A stretch of 64,000 bases of DNA from Pseudomonas citrullilanati (GTDB taxonomy: Bacteria > Pseudomonadota > Gammaproteobacteria > Pseudomonadales > Pseudomonadaceae): the NCBI RefSeq assembly GCF_030580855.1, contig NZ_JAUQOP010000030.1:1-64000 (forward strand). The letters are read 5' to 3'. The position numbers and the translations under genes are program-made. The notes beneath the pieces are model-generated. The model made no database searches. It was not told the DNA's origin and was given only the letters and a program-made list of their open reading frames with translations. This document shows positions 1 through 6,737 of the stretch, one piece after another (position 1 is the first letter of the stretch; every line of letters starts with the position of its first letter).

Positions 1-145
1 AATTGTAAATAAAAAAAAAAACGATGGGGGGCCGCGGGCTTGCGGGGGTGGGGGTAGTGTATTTAACAAAATTTTTCCAAAACCCCCCCCCCCCCCCCCC
101 ACCCTCGCTCCCACAGGGTTTGGTTACGGGCCGATTGGCCTCGGC
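1..145. other. Low-complexity edge, possible assembly artefact
   Basis: This stretch has an A run, several G runs and an uninterrupted run of 18 C at 83-100. Nothing else in the window looks like it. Right after the C run, at about 106-117, is the outer half of a family-B REP (CTCGCTCCCACAG) without its partner half. I see no gene here. The most economical reading is the degraded end of a contig or a poorly resolved REP region. Confidence 0.55.
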
Positions 146-505
146 CTACCTCGGCTCGACCACGTCCAACGCCCGATTCGCCAGCAATTGGCCCAGCTCG
201 ATCATCTGCTGGACCCCCAGGGCGATGTGCCGTCGTGAGCCCTCCAGGTCGAATGCCAGGTCGCTGACCATGGCGTTGGCCGAGGCCAGGGTTTCGCTGA
301 GGTTGGCGAGCAGGCATTCGGCGTCGATGTCAGGGGCGATGATGTAGAGGGTGTCGAGTGAGTCGGAGGTTGCTTTGTCGGCTTCGAGCTTGAGGTAATA
401 GTCCAGGGCGCGGGTGGCCGCGTCGTCGAGTTTCTTGGCGTTGATCGATTGGCTGCGGGAGATGTGATCGTCTGGGGTAGAGGGATTGGATTTGTTTTTG
501 CTCAT
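146..505 (-). CDS. DUF6124 family protein
   Basis: This 119-residue protein of unknown function matches the Pseudomonas DUF6124 pattern as I recall it: an N-terminal polar segment, a conserved ARALDYYL block, then a helix-rich C-terminal half with APDIDAECLLAN and GVQQMIELGQLL. It has no signal peptide or membrane segment, so it should be cytosolic. It is transcribed away from the tailocin genes. Its start lies only a few bases from an unusual inverted-repeat unit at 510-599, which would fall in its 5' leader. The family is common in fluorescent pseudomonads, often in several copies, and I know of no established function. The family call is fairly firm; the role is unknown. Confidence 0.75.
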   Translation of the reverse strand: MSKNKSNPSTPDDHISRSQSINAKKLDDAATRALDYYLKLEADKATSDSLDTLYIIAPDIDAECLLANLSETLASANAMVSDLAFDLEGSRRHIALGVQQMIELGQLLANRALDVVEPR

Positions 506-509
506 GATG

Positions 510-599
510 CTTGGATCCTCGAAGTGAGAGCCATCACCGGTCCGCTACTAAACGAAGTGGGTGGCAGCTGTACACAGGTTAGTAGACCGGGGATCCAAG
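510..599. repeat. Long-stem inverted-repeat unit A
   Basis: The outer arms CTTGGATCC (510-518) and GGATCCAAG (591-599) are perfect complements and extend to about 12 pairs. A second inner pair, CTACTAA (545-551) with TTAGTAG (579-585), sits inside. GGCAGCTG at 564-571 also has a complement, CAGCTGCC, just outside at about 628-635. The unit lies in the predicted leader of the DUF6124 gene, so it could be a structured mRNA leader, a small RNA or a small mobile repeat. Pairing is seen directly; function is inferred. Confidence 0.6.
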
Positions 600-681
600 G
601 AACCGGCGCGCCCGAGGGCGCCCTGCGCACAGCTGCCATTGAGCGCAGGAGAAGGAATACCTGACTGAATGGAGCAATGAA

Positions 682-759
682 CATCTTGGATGCCGAGCTA
701 CTAAACCCGATCACTGATGGGCAGTGACGAGAACCAAAGTACCGATGGGATCCAAGATG
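682..759. repeat. Long-stem inverted-repeat unit B
   Basis: CATCTTGGAT (682-691) pairs with ATCCAAGATG (750-759), extending by three pairs after one mismatch. Inside is a perfect small hairpin, TCACTG-ATGGG-CAGTGA (711-727). The unit shares the words CTACTAAAC and GGATCCAAG with unit A, so the two look related. The rest of 600-910 holds a weaker hairpin around 797-817 and no convincing gene on either strand. Confidence 0.55.
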
Positions 760-917
760 AACAAGCCGGCGGATTCTGGCGTAGTTGTAGGCAGAGGCGC
801 AAGGCAACGTAGCCTTGTGTTGCGCTTTTGAAGGACGGATTTGGAGCCTTTTCCTAAGGACTCGTAGGGCAAATTCCCCCTTGTGATCAGCAAGCATCAG
901 ATATGGAGCCGAGCGCC

Positions 918-1023
918 TGTGGCGAGGGGATTTATCCCCGTTGGGCTGCGTAGCAGCCCCTAAGTGGCTAGTGCGCCTGTAGGGCCGCTTCGCGTCCCAG
1001 CGGGGATAAATCCCCTCGCCACA
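918..1023. repeat. REPIN, family A (GGGGATTTATCCCC type)
   Basis: Two inverted copies of a palindromic element starting TGTGGCGAGGGGATTTATCC face each other across about 60 bases. The same doublet occurs at 27923-28054, 37614-37750, 48609-48738 and 53219-53352. Such REP doublets are dispersed by REP-associated transposases (RAYT) in Pseudomonas; none is encoded in this window. Confidence 0.85.
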
Positions 1024-1027
1024 ATGG

Positions 1028-1070
1028 ATGCATATGGCTGGAAATGCACATTTATGCAAATCAGCATTTG
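1028..1070. promoter_or_regulatory. Probable repressor operator region upstream of prtR
   Basis: The stretch contains ATGCATAT (1028-1035), AAATGCacATTT (1042-1053) and ATGCAAATcaGCATTT (1054-1069), all variants of an A/T-rich ATGCAT palindrome. The same motif surrounds the tailocin promoter at 1956-1994, on the other side of the repressor gene. This is the expected layout for an autoregulated phage-type repressor. Binding itself is inferred. Confidence 0.6.
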
Positions 1071-1094
1071 TCTTCTGCAAAAAGAACACGCATC

Positions 1095-1838
1095 ATGCGC
1101 GTTATGCAAAAACGCAACGTTTCTACCGTATTAAGAGCATTGCTCGACCAGCACGGGATCTCCCCCACGGAGCTTCACCGGCGTACCGGCGTGCCCCAGT
1201 CCACCCTCTCGCGGATTCTCAGCGGCAAGATCGTCGACCCTTCGGATAAGCACATCTCGAAGATCGCCGAGTACTTCGCCGTGAGCACCGACCAGTTGCG
1301 CGGGCGCGCCGACATTACCCCTGTCGGCGGCAGTCGCCGCGACGAGTCCCATGCCGAGCTCAAGGACATAAGCCTGTGGGACGACGAGACCCCCGTCGAG
1401 GAAGACGAGGTGTCGGTCCCTTTTCTGCGTGAGGTTGAATTGGCTGCTGGATCAGGAAGATTCGTCATCGAGGAAAGCGAGCGCTCGAGCCTGCGCTTCG
1501 GCAAGCGCAGCCTGCGCCACAACGGCGTGCAGTTCGACCAGGCCAAATGCGTGACGGTACGCGGCAACAGCATGTTGCCCGTGCTGCGTGACGGCGCCAC
1601 GGTCGGGGTGAATGTGGCCAAATGCGGTATCGGCGACATCGTCGACGGCGACCTCTACGCCATCAATCACAATGGCCAACTGCGGGTCAAGCAGCTCTAT
1701 CGGCTGCCCACCGGGATCCGCCTGCGCAGCTTCAATCGCGACGAGCATCCGGATGAGGACTACAGCTTCCAGGACATGCAGGAGGAGCAAATTGTCATCC
1801 TCGGTCACGTCTTCTGGTGGGGCATGTACGCCCGCTAA
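1095..1838 (+). CDS. prtR: LexA-like S24 tailocin repressor (PrtR family)
   Basis: This 247-residue repressor controls the tailocin operon. Residues 8-70 form an XRE-type helix-turn-helix (TELHRRTGVPQSTLSRILSG). The C-terminal half is an S24 peptidase domain with the Ala118-Gly119 cleavage site (ELAAGSGR), nucleophile Ser159 in RGNSMLP and general base Lys199 in LRVKQLY. By analogy with LexA, CI and PrtR, RecA filaments would provoke self-cleavage and induce the operon. An upstream in-frame ATG at 1044 lies inside the operator-like repeats, so I prefer ATG 1095; ATG 1104 is also possible. No PrtN activator is visible in the window, so repression of the downstream promoter may be direct. Confidence 0.88.
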   Translation: MRVMQKRNVSTVLRALLDQHGISPTELHRRTGVPQSTLSRILSGKIVDPSDKHISKIAEYFAVSTDQLRGRADITPVGGSRRDESHAELKDISLWDDETPVEEDEVSVPFLREVELAAGSGRFVIEESERSSLRFGKRSLRHNGVQFDQAKCVTVRGNSMLPVLRDGATVGVNVAKCGIGDIVDGDLYAINHNGQLRVKQLYRLPTGIRLRSFNRDEHPDEDYSFQDMQEEQIVILGHVFWWGMYAR

Positions 1839-1855
1839 CCCCACCACTGTCAGAT

Positions 1856-1883
1856 AAAACCCGCCGCTGTGCGGGTTTTTTTT
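1856..1883 (+). terminator. Intrinsic terminator after prtR
   Basis: AAAACCCGC (1856-1864) pairs with GCGGGTTTT (1871-1879) across a six-base loop, followed by further T residues. It separates the repressor transcript from the tailocin promoter. Confidence 0.88.
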
Positions 1884-1955
1884 CGCCCCTGAAAAACCCT
1901 CCAGGCCCCGCGCTGCGGGGCTGTCCATGCATCTGCGCATGCGCCTCGCATAAAT

Positions 1956-1999
1956 AAATGCATTTGTGCATTGACTGTATATGCATACATGCATATTCT
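1956..1999 (+). promoter_or_regulatory. Tailocin promoter with ATGCAT operators
   Basis: A near-consensus sigma-70 promoter is readable: TTGACT at 1971-1976, a 17-base spacer, TATTCT at 1994-1999. The perfect palindrome AAATGCATTT lies at 1956-1965 just upstream, and the spacer carries two ATGCAT palindromes (1981-1986 and 1989-1994). A repressor bound there would occlude RNA polymerase directly. The predicted start near 2006 precedes a small hairpin (AGCCGC 2007-2012 with GCGGCT 2021-2026). The 300-base leader down to com holds this hairpin, a candidate small ORF and a terminator-like hairpin. Confidence 0.7.
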
Positions 2000-2175
2000 G
2001 TGTCCAAGCCGCTCGACAAAGCGGCTGGCAAGAACCGCTCTTTAGTGTCACCAAACAGGCAGCGATGAACCGGCCTCAACGGTTCAGAGGGTTGGCAACT
2101 GGCCCGGGTGTGCAGCGTAAAGCACCAGAAACAGTTATCCGGCGGGCAGGGGCCGCGGTCGGAGGAACAATTTGA

Positions 2176-2280
2176 ATGGATCCGTACCGCGCCAGTCGCG
2201 CCGAAAGATCAAGCGCATTACTGAAAAGCCTGGGCAACCGGGCTTTTTGGAATGCCTGTGCCGTGAGGTGCTTCAAGTAA
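2176..2280 (+). CDS. Candidate 34-residue leader ORF
   Basis: ATG at 2176 follows GGAGG (2161-2165) at about ten bases and opens a 34-codon frame ending TAA at 2278-2280. The product begins MDPYRASRAERSS and is basic. A strong terminator-like hairpin (2224-2248) lies entirely within it, an arrangement seen in attenuators and coupled leaders. A competing TTG-initiated frame at 2172 reads into com. I recognise no family, and it may not be translated. Confidence 0.3.
   Translation: MDPYRASRAERSSALLKSLGNRAFWNACAVRCFK
2224..2248 (+). terminator. Terminator-like hairpin in the tailocin leader
   Basis: AAAAGCCTGG (2224-2233) pairs with CCGGGCTTTT (2238-2247) through ten pairs including one wobble, closed by a GCAA tetraloop and followed by T. 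It would stop much of the transcription from the promoter at 1971 unless ribosomes or an antiterminator intervene. Confidence 0.6.
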
Positions 2281-2306
2281 CTGCCGCAGCCAGTGGAGGG
2301 CTTTCG

Positions 2307-2522
2307 ATGTTGAAGGATTTCAGATGCGGACACTGCAAGAAACTTCTGGCCCGCATGGGCAAGAACGCCGAACTCCAGATCAAGTGTTCCCGATGCGGGA
2401 CGTTGAATCATGTGAAGGCCTCTGAGCTTCGAGTGAACGCCGACGAGCGAACTGCACGCGCTATCGATCGTGCAATCACTGCTCAAACACATCAACGAGG
2501 TCACAAAGATGAAACTCTTTAA
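2307..2522 (+). CDS. com: Com-like zinc-finger regulatory protein
   Basis: This 71-residue protein has the Com family signature: a small zinc finger with Cys7 and Cys10 (RCGHC) and Cys27 and Cys30 (KCSRC), then a basic polar tail. In phage Mu, Com binds com-mom mRNA and exposes the ribosome-binding site of the overlapping mom gene. I chose ATG 2307 because GGAGGG at 2295-2300 sits just upstream and the domain begins there. The last 14 bases overlap the next gene, which starts in another frame at 2509, the same topology as com-mom. The downstream gene is not mom-like but an exported protein, so the regulatory target may have changed. Confidence 0.8.
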   Translation: MLKDFRCGHCKKLLARMGKNAELQIKCSRCGTLNHVKASELRVNADERTARAIDRAITAQTHQRGHKDETL

Positions 2523-3153
2523 ACAACTTTTATTGGCTGCCGCACTTCTCTCGCCATTCGTGTCGCTGAACACGTGGGCGGAAACGGCAATGTCCTGGAA
2601 CTTGGCCAGGGACATGTACTTGATGACCGAACAATCGCCCTCTGGATCGCCATGGTCCTTGATGCAAAACAAGTCGGGGGTAAACGCTTCGGTCAATTAC
2701 ACGTTGTTTCCGTCCTTTCAGGCGGGGCAATGCAACGGCAAGCCGACTACCTGCTGGCGCGATGATGCAACGGGCGCCTGGATTTCCATCCCAAATGAAA
2801 GCTTCACATTTACCGGTTCGGGCACCAGCTTCGTGTTCAAGCAAGGCGACGTCGCGACCCATCCCGGCACCAACAGCCAAAGCATCTTCCGTTGGGCCAG
2901 CCCTGTTACCGGCAACATCAACGTATTGGGTCGGGTCAATGATCTGCACAACGCATGCGGAGATGGCATCGGCTGGTCGATCAATCTAGGTGACACCGTG
3001 CTTCAGTCCGGAAGCTTGGCAAATGGGGGCAGTGCCACGTTCAAGTTGAGCGATGTTGCGGTTACGCCGACGTCCTCGCTCTATCTGGTCATTGACCGCA
3101 AGGCCAATAACTCCTGCGATGCGACCAGTATCGACATGCTCATCACTCGATAA
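2509..3153 (+). CDS. Exported jelly-roll-like protein of unknown function
   Basis: This 214-residue protein begins with a clear Sec signal peptide (basic MKLFK, hydrophobic core, likely cleavage after Ala24 in TWAE). The mature part is rich in beta-strand patterns: WSLMQN, QSIFRWASPVTGNINVLG and SLYLVIDRKANNSCDATSIDM. These resemble the beta-sandwich domains of many exported carbohydrate-binding proteins. Four Cys could form two disulfides. It starts inside the end of com (GAGG at 2497-2500 upstream) and precedes the holin, so it should be co-expressed with the tailocin. It is not a recognised tail, lysis or immunity protein. It may be cargo released at lysis or a surface factor; the domain resemblance is from memory of the pattern only. 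Confidence 0.6.
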   Translation: MKLFKQLLLAAALLSPFVSLNTWAETAMSWNLARDMYLMTEQSPSGSPWSLMQNKSGVNASVNYTLFPSFQAGQCNGKPTTCWRDDATGAWISIPNESFTFTGSGTSFVFKQGDVATHPGTNSQSIFRWASPVTGNINVLGRVNDLHNACGDGIGWSINLGDTVLQSGSLANGGSATFKLSDVAVTPTSSLYLVIDRKANNSCDATSIDMLITR

Positions 3154-3233
3154 ATGCTTTTGACTGGAGTGGCTCAAGGTCGGTGATCGGCCCCAGGGCC
3201 TTCTTATCCTTCAATCACCCCCAGGAGGCGTGA

Positions 3234-3572
3234 ATGACAAACGAGCAACAAGCGTTGCTGGACATGCCGATCTGGCTGGTCATCGTGCTCGCCCTGGTGG
3301 GTGGGGTGTCCGGCGAGATGTGGCGTGCCGACAAGGAGGGCGCACGCGGCTGGCCGTTGCTGCGTCGCGTGGCCCTGCGCTCCGGCGCCTGCGTGGTCTG
3401 CGGCGTCTCGGCGACCATGCTGCTGTATGCCCTCGGCATGTCGATCTGGAGTGCCTGCGCCATCGGTTGCCTGACGGCCATGGCCGGTGCCGATGTGGCG
3501 ATCGGCCTTTATGAGCGTTGGGTGGCCAAGCGCATTGGCGTCGAGGGCCCCACCGACCGCGACCCGCATTAG
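3234..3572 (+). CDS. Tailocin holin
   Basis: This 112-residue inner-membrane protein has hydrophobic segments near residues 12-30, 52-72 and 73-92 and a polar C-terminal tail, matching R-pyocin holins in length and layout. It would let the lysin at 15761 reach the cell wall and start lysis. The start has a strong AGGAGG site (3222-3227). It is the first structural or lysis gene after the com/jelly-roll pair, as the holin is first in R-pyocin clusters. Confidence 0.82.
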   Translation: MTNEQQALLDMPIWLVIVLALVGGVSGEMWRADKEGARGWPLLRRVALRSGACVVCGVSATMLLYALGMSIWSACAIGCLTAMAGADVAIGLYERWVAKRIGVEGPTDRDPH

Positions 3573-3640
3573 ACAAACTGACCTGTGCCGCCCCCCGCAA
3601 CCCATTGCACCCGGCGGCATGCATTGAACGGAAACCCGTC

Positions 3641-4156
3641 ATGTCCCTTTCTATCCAGAAGCCTTCGCAGTTCTGTACTGCGGTGGGCGATACGCTGCGC
3701 GCCGCTTTTCCCCAGTTCAAGGTTGGCACTCGCCAGGACGTCGTCGCTGTCGGCGACGACGCCTGGGTGTTGATTGCGATGGACGGTGATGCCTGGGGCC
3801 CGTCGGCGAATGACGGTCGCAGCGCCCATGCCTTGTCGGTGTCCCTGCAGTGCCTTTTGCCGGGGCGTCCGGACTTCGACGCCTGCGATTTGGCCGCTGC
3901 CTTGATGGACGTGGTGGCGAATAACCGCTGGGGCCTTTCGGGTGCCCAGTGCGACGTGCCCACCGCCCTTGTGGCGCAACCCTCGACCTGGGTCTTCGCC
4001 GAAACAACCTACTCCACCTGGACAGTTTCCTTCGTCCAGACGCTCTATTTCGGTCAACCGTTGCTGGAGGATCCGACCGGTATCCCGCTGTTTGCCCGCA
4101 CCTGGGAAGTCTCCGATATCGACGACCCGACCCAATACACCGCCCTCGAGGACTGA
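3641..4156 (+). CDS. Tailocin protein, probable tail terminator or collar
   Basis: This 171-residue soluble protein sits between the holin and baseplate gene V, the position of PA0615 in the Pseudomonas aeruginosa R-pyocin cluster. It has alternating strand and helix patterns (DVVAVGDDAWVLIAMDGD, WTVSFVQTLYFG) that fit the small terminator and collar proteins capping contractile tails. ATG 3641 (GGAAA upstream) is preferred to longer in-frame starts that would overlap the holin. The tailocin membership is firm; the exact tail position is inferred from synteny. Confidence 0.6.
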   Translation: MSLSIQKPSQFCTAVGDTLRAAFPQFKVGTRQDVVAVGDDAWVLIAMDGDAWGPSANDGRSAHALSVSLQCLLPGRPDFDACDLAAALMDVVANNRWGLSGAQCDVPTALVAQPSTWVFAETTYSTWTVSFVQTLYFGQPLLEDPTGIPLFARTWEVSDIDDPTQYTALED

Positions 4157-4159
4157 CCC

Positions 4160-4771
4160 ATGCTGGATGCGTTTCTGCGTATGCACCTGGCGCCGATCAT
4201 CGAGCGCCTGGCCGAGATGGAAACCGAACTCGAAGACCTGCATCGGCGGGCCGACAGTGTCTGTCGGATCGGCGTATGCCAGGCGGTCGACGCGGCCAGC
4301 AATACCTGCCGGGTCAGTCACGGCGACTTGCTGACACCGGCGATCCGCTTTTTCAATCCCAGTGCCGGCGCCCAGAGCGAGTCGCGGATTCCCTCGGTGG
4401 GCGAGCAATGCCTGCTGCTGAACCACGGCGGCGGTGACGGCGGCGGGCAGGCGGTGGCGTTGTTCGGCCTCAACGGTGGGCAGTTTCCGCCCGTTTCGAC
4501 CCTGGCCTCGCTGACCCGTCGCCTCTACCAGGACGGCACGGAAAACGGCTACGACCACGACGCCCATGTCCTGCACTGGAAGAACGGTCCGGCGGCGTTC
4601 ACCGGCGCCCGTGAAGCCCTGCAACTGAACCTCGGCCCGTCCAGGCTGACGATGACCGCCGATTCGATCGAGTTGCAAATGGGCGCTGTCGGCTTGCGGC
4701 TCGACGCGGCCGGCGTGCACTTGAGCGGCCCGCTGGTGGATCACCAGGGGCGCGTCATCAGTACTGCGTGA
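4160..4771 (+). CDS. gpV: Baseplate assembly protein V (central spike)
   Basis: This 203-residue protein is the P2 gpV-like spike at the tip of the contractile tail. An N-terminal helix (MLDAFLRMHLAPIIERLAEMETELEDL) leads to an OB-like domain around residues 35-100 (RIGVCQAVDAASNTCRV, SESRIPSVGEQCLLL). The C-terminal beta-rich part with short repeats (LQLNLGPSRLTMTADSIELQMG) would form the needle. It starts four bases after the previous stop and is followed closely by W. Confidence 0.88.
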   Translation: MLDAFLRMHLAPIIERLAEMETELEDLHRRADSVCRIGVCQAVDAASNTCRVSHGDLLTPAIRFFNPSAGAQSESRIPSVGEQCLLLNHGGGDGGGQAVALFGLNGGQFPPVSTLASLTRRLYQDGTENGYDHDAHVLHWKNGPAAFTGAREALQLNLGPSRLTMTADSIELQMGAVGLRLDAAGVHLSGPLVDHQGRVISTA

Positions 4772-4780
4772 GAATTTCCC

Positions 4781-5113
4781 ATGATCGGAATCGATAGGAA
4801 CACCGGCGCGACGGTCGACGACTGGCTGCAGTTCGTGCAGCGCGCCACACGGGCGTTGACCACCCCTCTGGGGACCCGCCAGAAGCGCCCGCTGTATGGC
4901 TGCGCGCTCACCCAATTGCTTGGGCAGAACCTCGGCGATGACATGCTGATCCTGGCCCAGAGCCACGCCGCCCAAGCCTTCTATAACCCGCAGAACGGCA
5001 TCGGTGATTTCGAGCCGCAGGTCATTGTCGCCAGTCGACACGGTGCCGGCTTGTTGTTGCGTTTTGCCGGCACCTGGAAAAACCGCAAACAGACCTTCGA
5101 GGTGGTGACATGA
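4781..5113 (+). CDS. gpW: Baseplate protein W (gp25-like)
   Basis: This 110-residue protein belongs to the GPW/gp25 family, which forms the inner baseplate and seeds sheath assembly. The family pattern is visible: an N-terminal IGIDRNTG, then TRALTTPLGTRQKRPLYGC, a central helix and a C-terminal strand pair ending NRKQTFEV. It overlaps gene J by four bases (ATGA), indicating translational coupling within the baseplate block. Confidence 0.9.
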   Translation: MIGIDRNTGATVDDWLQFVQRATRALTTPLGTRQKRPLYGCALTQLLGQNLGDDMLILAQSHAAQAFYNPQNGIGDFEPQVIVASRHGAGLLLRFAGTWKNRKQTFEVVT

Positions 5114-6105
5114 GCATGTTGATTCCCGGCCAGAATGCATTGGCCGAACCGGCCATCGTCCACGTCGAGGCCTTCGAGGATCTGCTCGCCGAGTTCAAGA
5201 CGTTCGTCGTCGAGTACGTCGGCGCACGCTCTCCCGCCAGCGCGGCGAAGCTGGTGGACAGCCTCGAAAACGAAAGCGAACTGCTGACCCTGGCCCTCGA
5301 AGCGTTCTGCGTCCGCCTGCAAACCCACGAGCGCAAGTACAACGCCCGTATTCAGCAGATGCTGGCGTGGTGGGCCACGGGCAGCAACCTCGATGCGCGC
5401 CTCGCCGACATGGGGTTGGAGCGCCAGTTGCTCGATCCCGGCGATCCGGCGGCGTTCCCGCCCGTTCCCGCGGTTTATGAGAGCGACGATGACGCCCGGT
5501 TGCGTTACTACCTGGCCCCCCACGCCCCGGCGGCGGGTTCGCGCATGCAGTATCGGCGGGAGATCTTTACCTTGGGCGAACGGCCGGCGGTAAAGGTGCA
5601 GAGCGCCATGGGCGGTGAGGTGACAGTGACCTACACGTTCGACCCTGACGGCATGGCCGCGCAGGTCAAGGACGGCAATGCGCGCCGGACGGCGCCGGGG
5701 CAGGTCACGGTCACGGTGCTGTCCCGGGAGGGTGACGGCACCCCTTCGGCGGCGTTGCTCGAGGGCGTTCGCCAACACTTCGCCCGGCCGGATGTTCGAC
5801 CGGAAACGGACCAGGTCATCGTGCAGGCCGCGCAGATCAAGAACTACAAGATCCGCGTCGTGGCGAAGATCAATGCCGGCCCGGATTCGGGCCTGACCCA
5901 GGTCGCCGCTGAACAGCAACTGCGGGCCTACGCCGAGGCCCGCCATCGCCTGGAAGGGCGCGTGGACCCCAGCTGGATCGACTACACGCTGCACAGCGCC
6001 GGTGCCGTCCAGCTCGAAATCCTCGAACCGCTTGCGCCGATTGTGACGACGGCCTTCCAAGCCCCGTATTGCACGGGTGTCGAGGTCGAGGTGGATACAT
6101 TATGA
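5110..6105 (+). CDS. gpJ: Baseplate wedge protein J
   Basis: This 331-residue protein matches the Baseplate_J / P2 gpJ family in length and in landmarks: an N-terminal helical region (EFKTFVVEYVGARSPASAAKL), the ARIQQMLAWWATGSNLDARLADMG block around residues 79-102, and the DDDARLRYYLAPHAPA wedge motif. The C-terminal domain is ferredoxin-like (NYKIRVVAKINAGPDSG). It overlaps W upstream and I downstream by four bases each. Confidence 0.92.
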   Translation: MSMLIPGQNALAEPAIVHVEAFEDLLAEFKTFVVEYVGARSPASAAKLVDSLENESELLTLALEAFCVRLQTHERKYNARIQQMLAWWATGSNLDARLADMGLERQLLDPGDPAAFPPVPAVYESDDDARLRYYLAPHAPAAGSRMQYRREIFTLGERPAVKVQSAMGGEVTVTYTFDPDGMAAQVKDGNARRTAPGQVTVTVLSREGDGTPSAALLEGVRQHFARPDVRPETDQVIVQAAQIKNYKIRVVAKINAGPDSGLTQVAAEQQLRAYAEARHRLEGRVDPSWIDYTLHSAGAVQLEILEPLAPIVTTAFQAPYCTGVEVEVDTL

Positions 6106-6737
6106 GTGAGGATACGTCTCCCCCGAGCCTGTTGCCGGTCAACAGCTCAGCGCTGGAACGGGCGCTTGATCTGGGTTTCGCCCGCCTGCTGGAGCGCATC
6201 GATCCGCCGTTTCCCCAACTGATGAACCCGGCGACGACGCCCCTGGCCTTCCTGCCGTATCTGGCGGCGGATCGTGGTGTCAGTGAGTGGCGTTCTTCAG
6301 CGCCCGAACAGGAAAAGCGCCTGACCGTAGAGCTTGCCTGGCCTACTGCGCGACAGGCCGGGACGCGAAAGGCGCTGCAAAACGCTGCCAAGGGCCTGCA
6401 ACTGATGCCCGAGGTGCGCGCCTGGTACGAGCAGACACCGCCCGGGCCGCCCTACAGTTTTTCCGTCAGGGCGTTTACCGAGCAGCCCTACAGCGAAGAA
6501 ATCGATGCCCGCCTTGACCGTCGTCTGGCCGACGCCAAGAGCGAACGCGACACCTTGACGGTGTCGGTCGGCTTGAGCGCCTCCGGTCGCCACGTCATCG
6601 GGGCCGCCACGGTGTGCGGCGAGCTGACCACGGTTTATCCGATCGTCATCCAGGGCCTTGAGGCCTCGGGCCGAGCCTTCATGGCCGCCGGGCTCTACAC
6701 CGTCGAAACTTCCACTATTTATCCACAGGGGTCCTAA
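6102..6737 (+). CDS. gpI: Tail protein I (baseplate-fibre connector)
   Basis: This 211-residue protein belongs to the P2 gpI / Mu gp48-like family, which completes the baseplate wedge and connects fibres. Landmarks are LLPVNSSALERALDL near the start, IDPPFPQLMNPATTPLAFLPYLA (residues about 29-51) and GTRKALQNAAKGLQ. The start ATG 6102 overlaps the J stop (ATGA); a longer in-frame start is unlikely. The tail fibre begins directly after its stop. Confidence 0.9.
   Translation: MSEDTSPPSLLPVNSSALERALDLGFARLLERIDPPFPQLMNPATTPLAFLPYLAADRGVSEWRSSAPEQEKRLTVELAWPTARQAGTRKALQNAAKGLQLMPEVRAWYEQTPPGPPYSFSVRAFTEQPYSEEIDARLDRRLADAKSERDTLTVSVGLSASGRHVIGAATVCGELTTVYPIVIQGLEASGRAFMAAGLYTVETSTIYPQGS

Noticed and set aside
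918..1023. CRISPR-like repeat
   Set aside because: All repeated elements in the window are single inverted doublets dispersed between genes. There are no direct repeats with regular spacers and no cas genes.
1044..1838. A longer repressor starting at ATG 1044
   Set aside because: The start would lie inside the ATGCAT-type operator repeats, and the extra residues (MHIYANQHLSS) add no domain; ATG 1095 is a better boundary.
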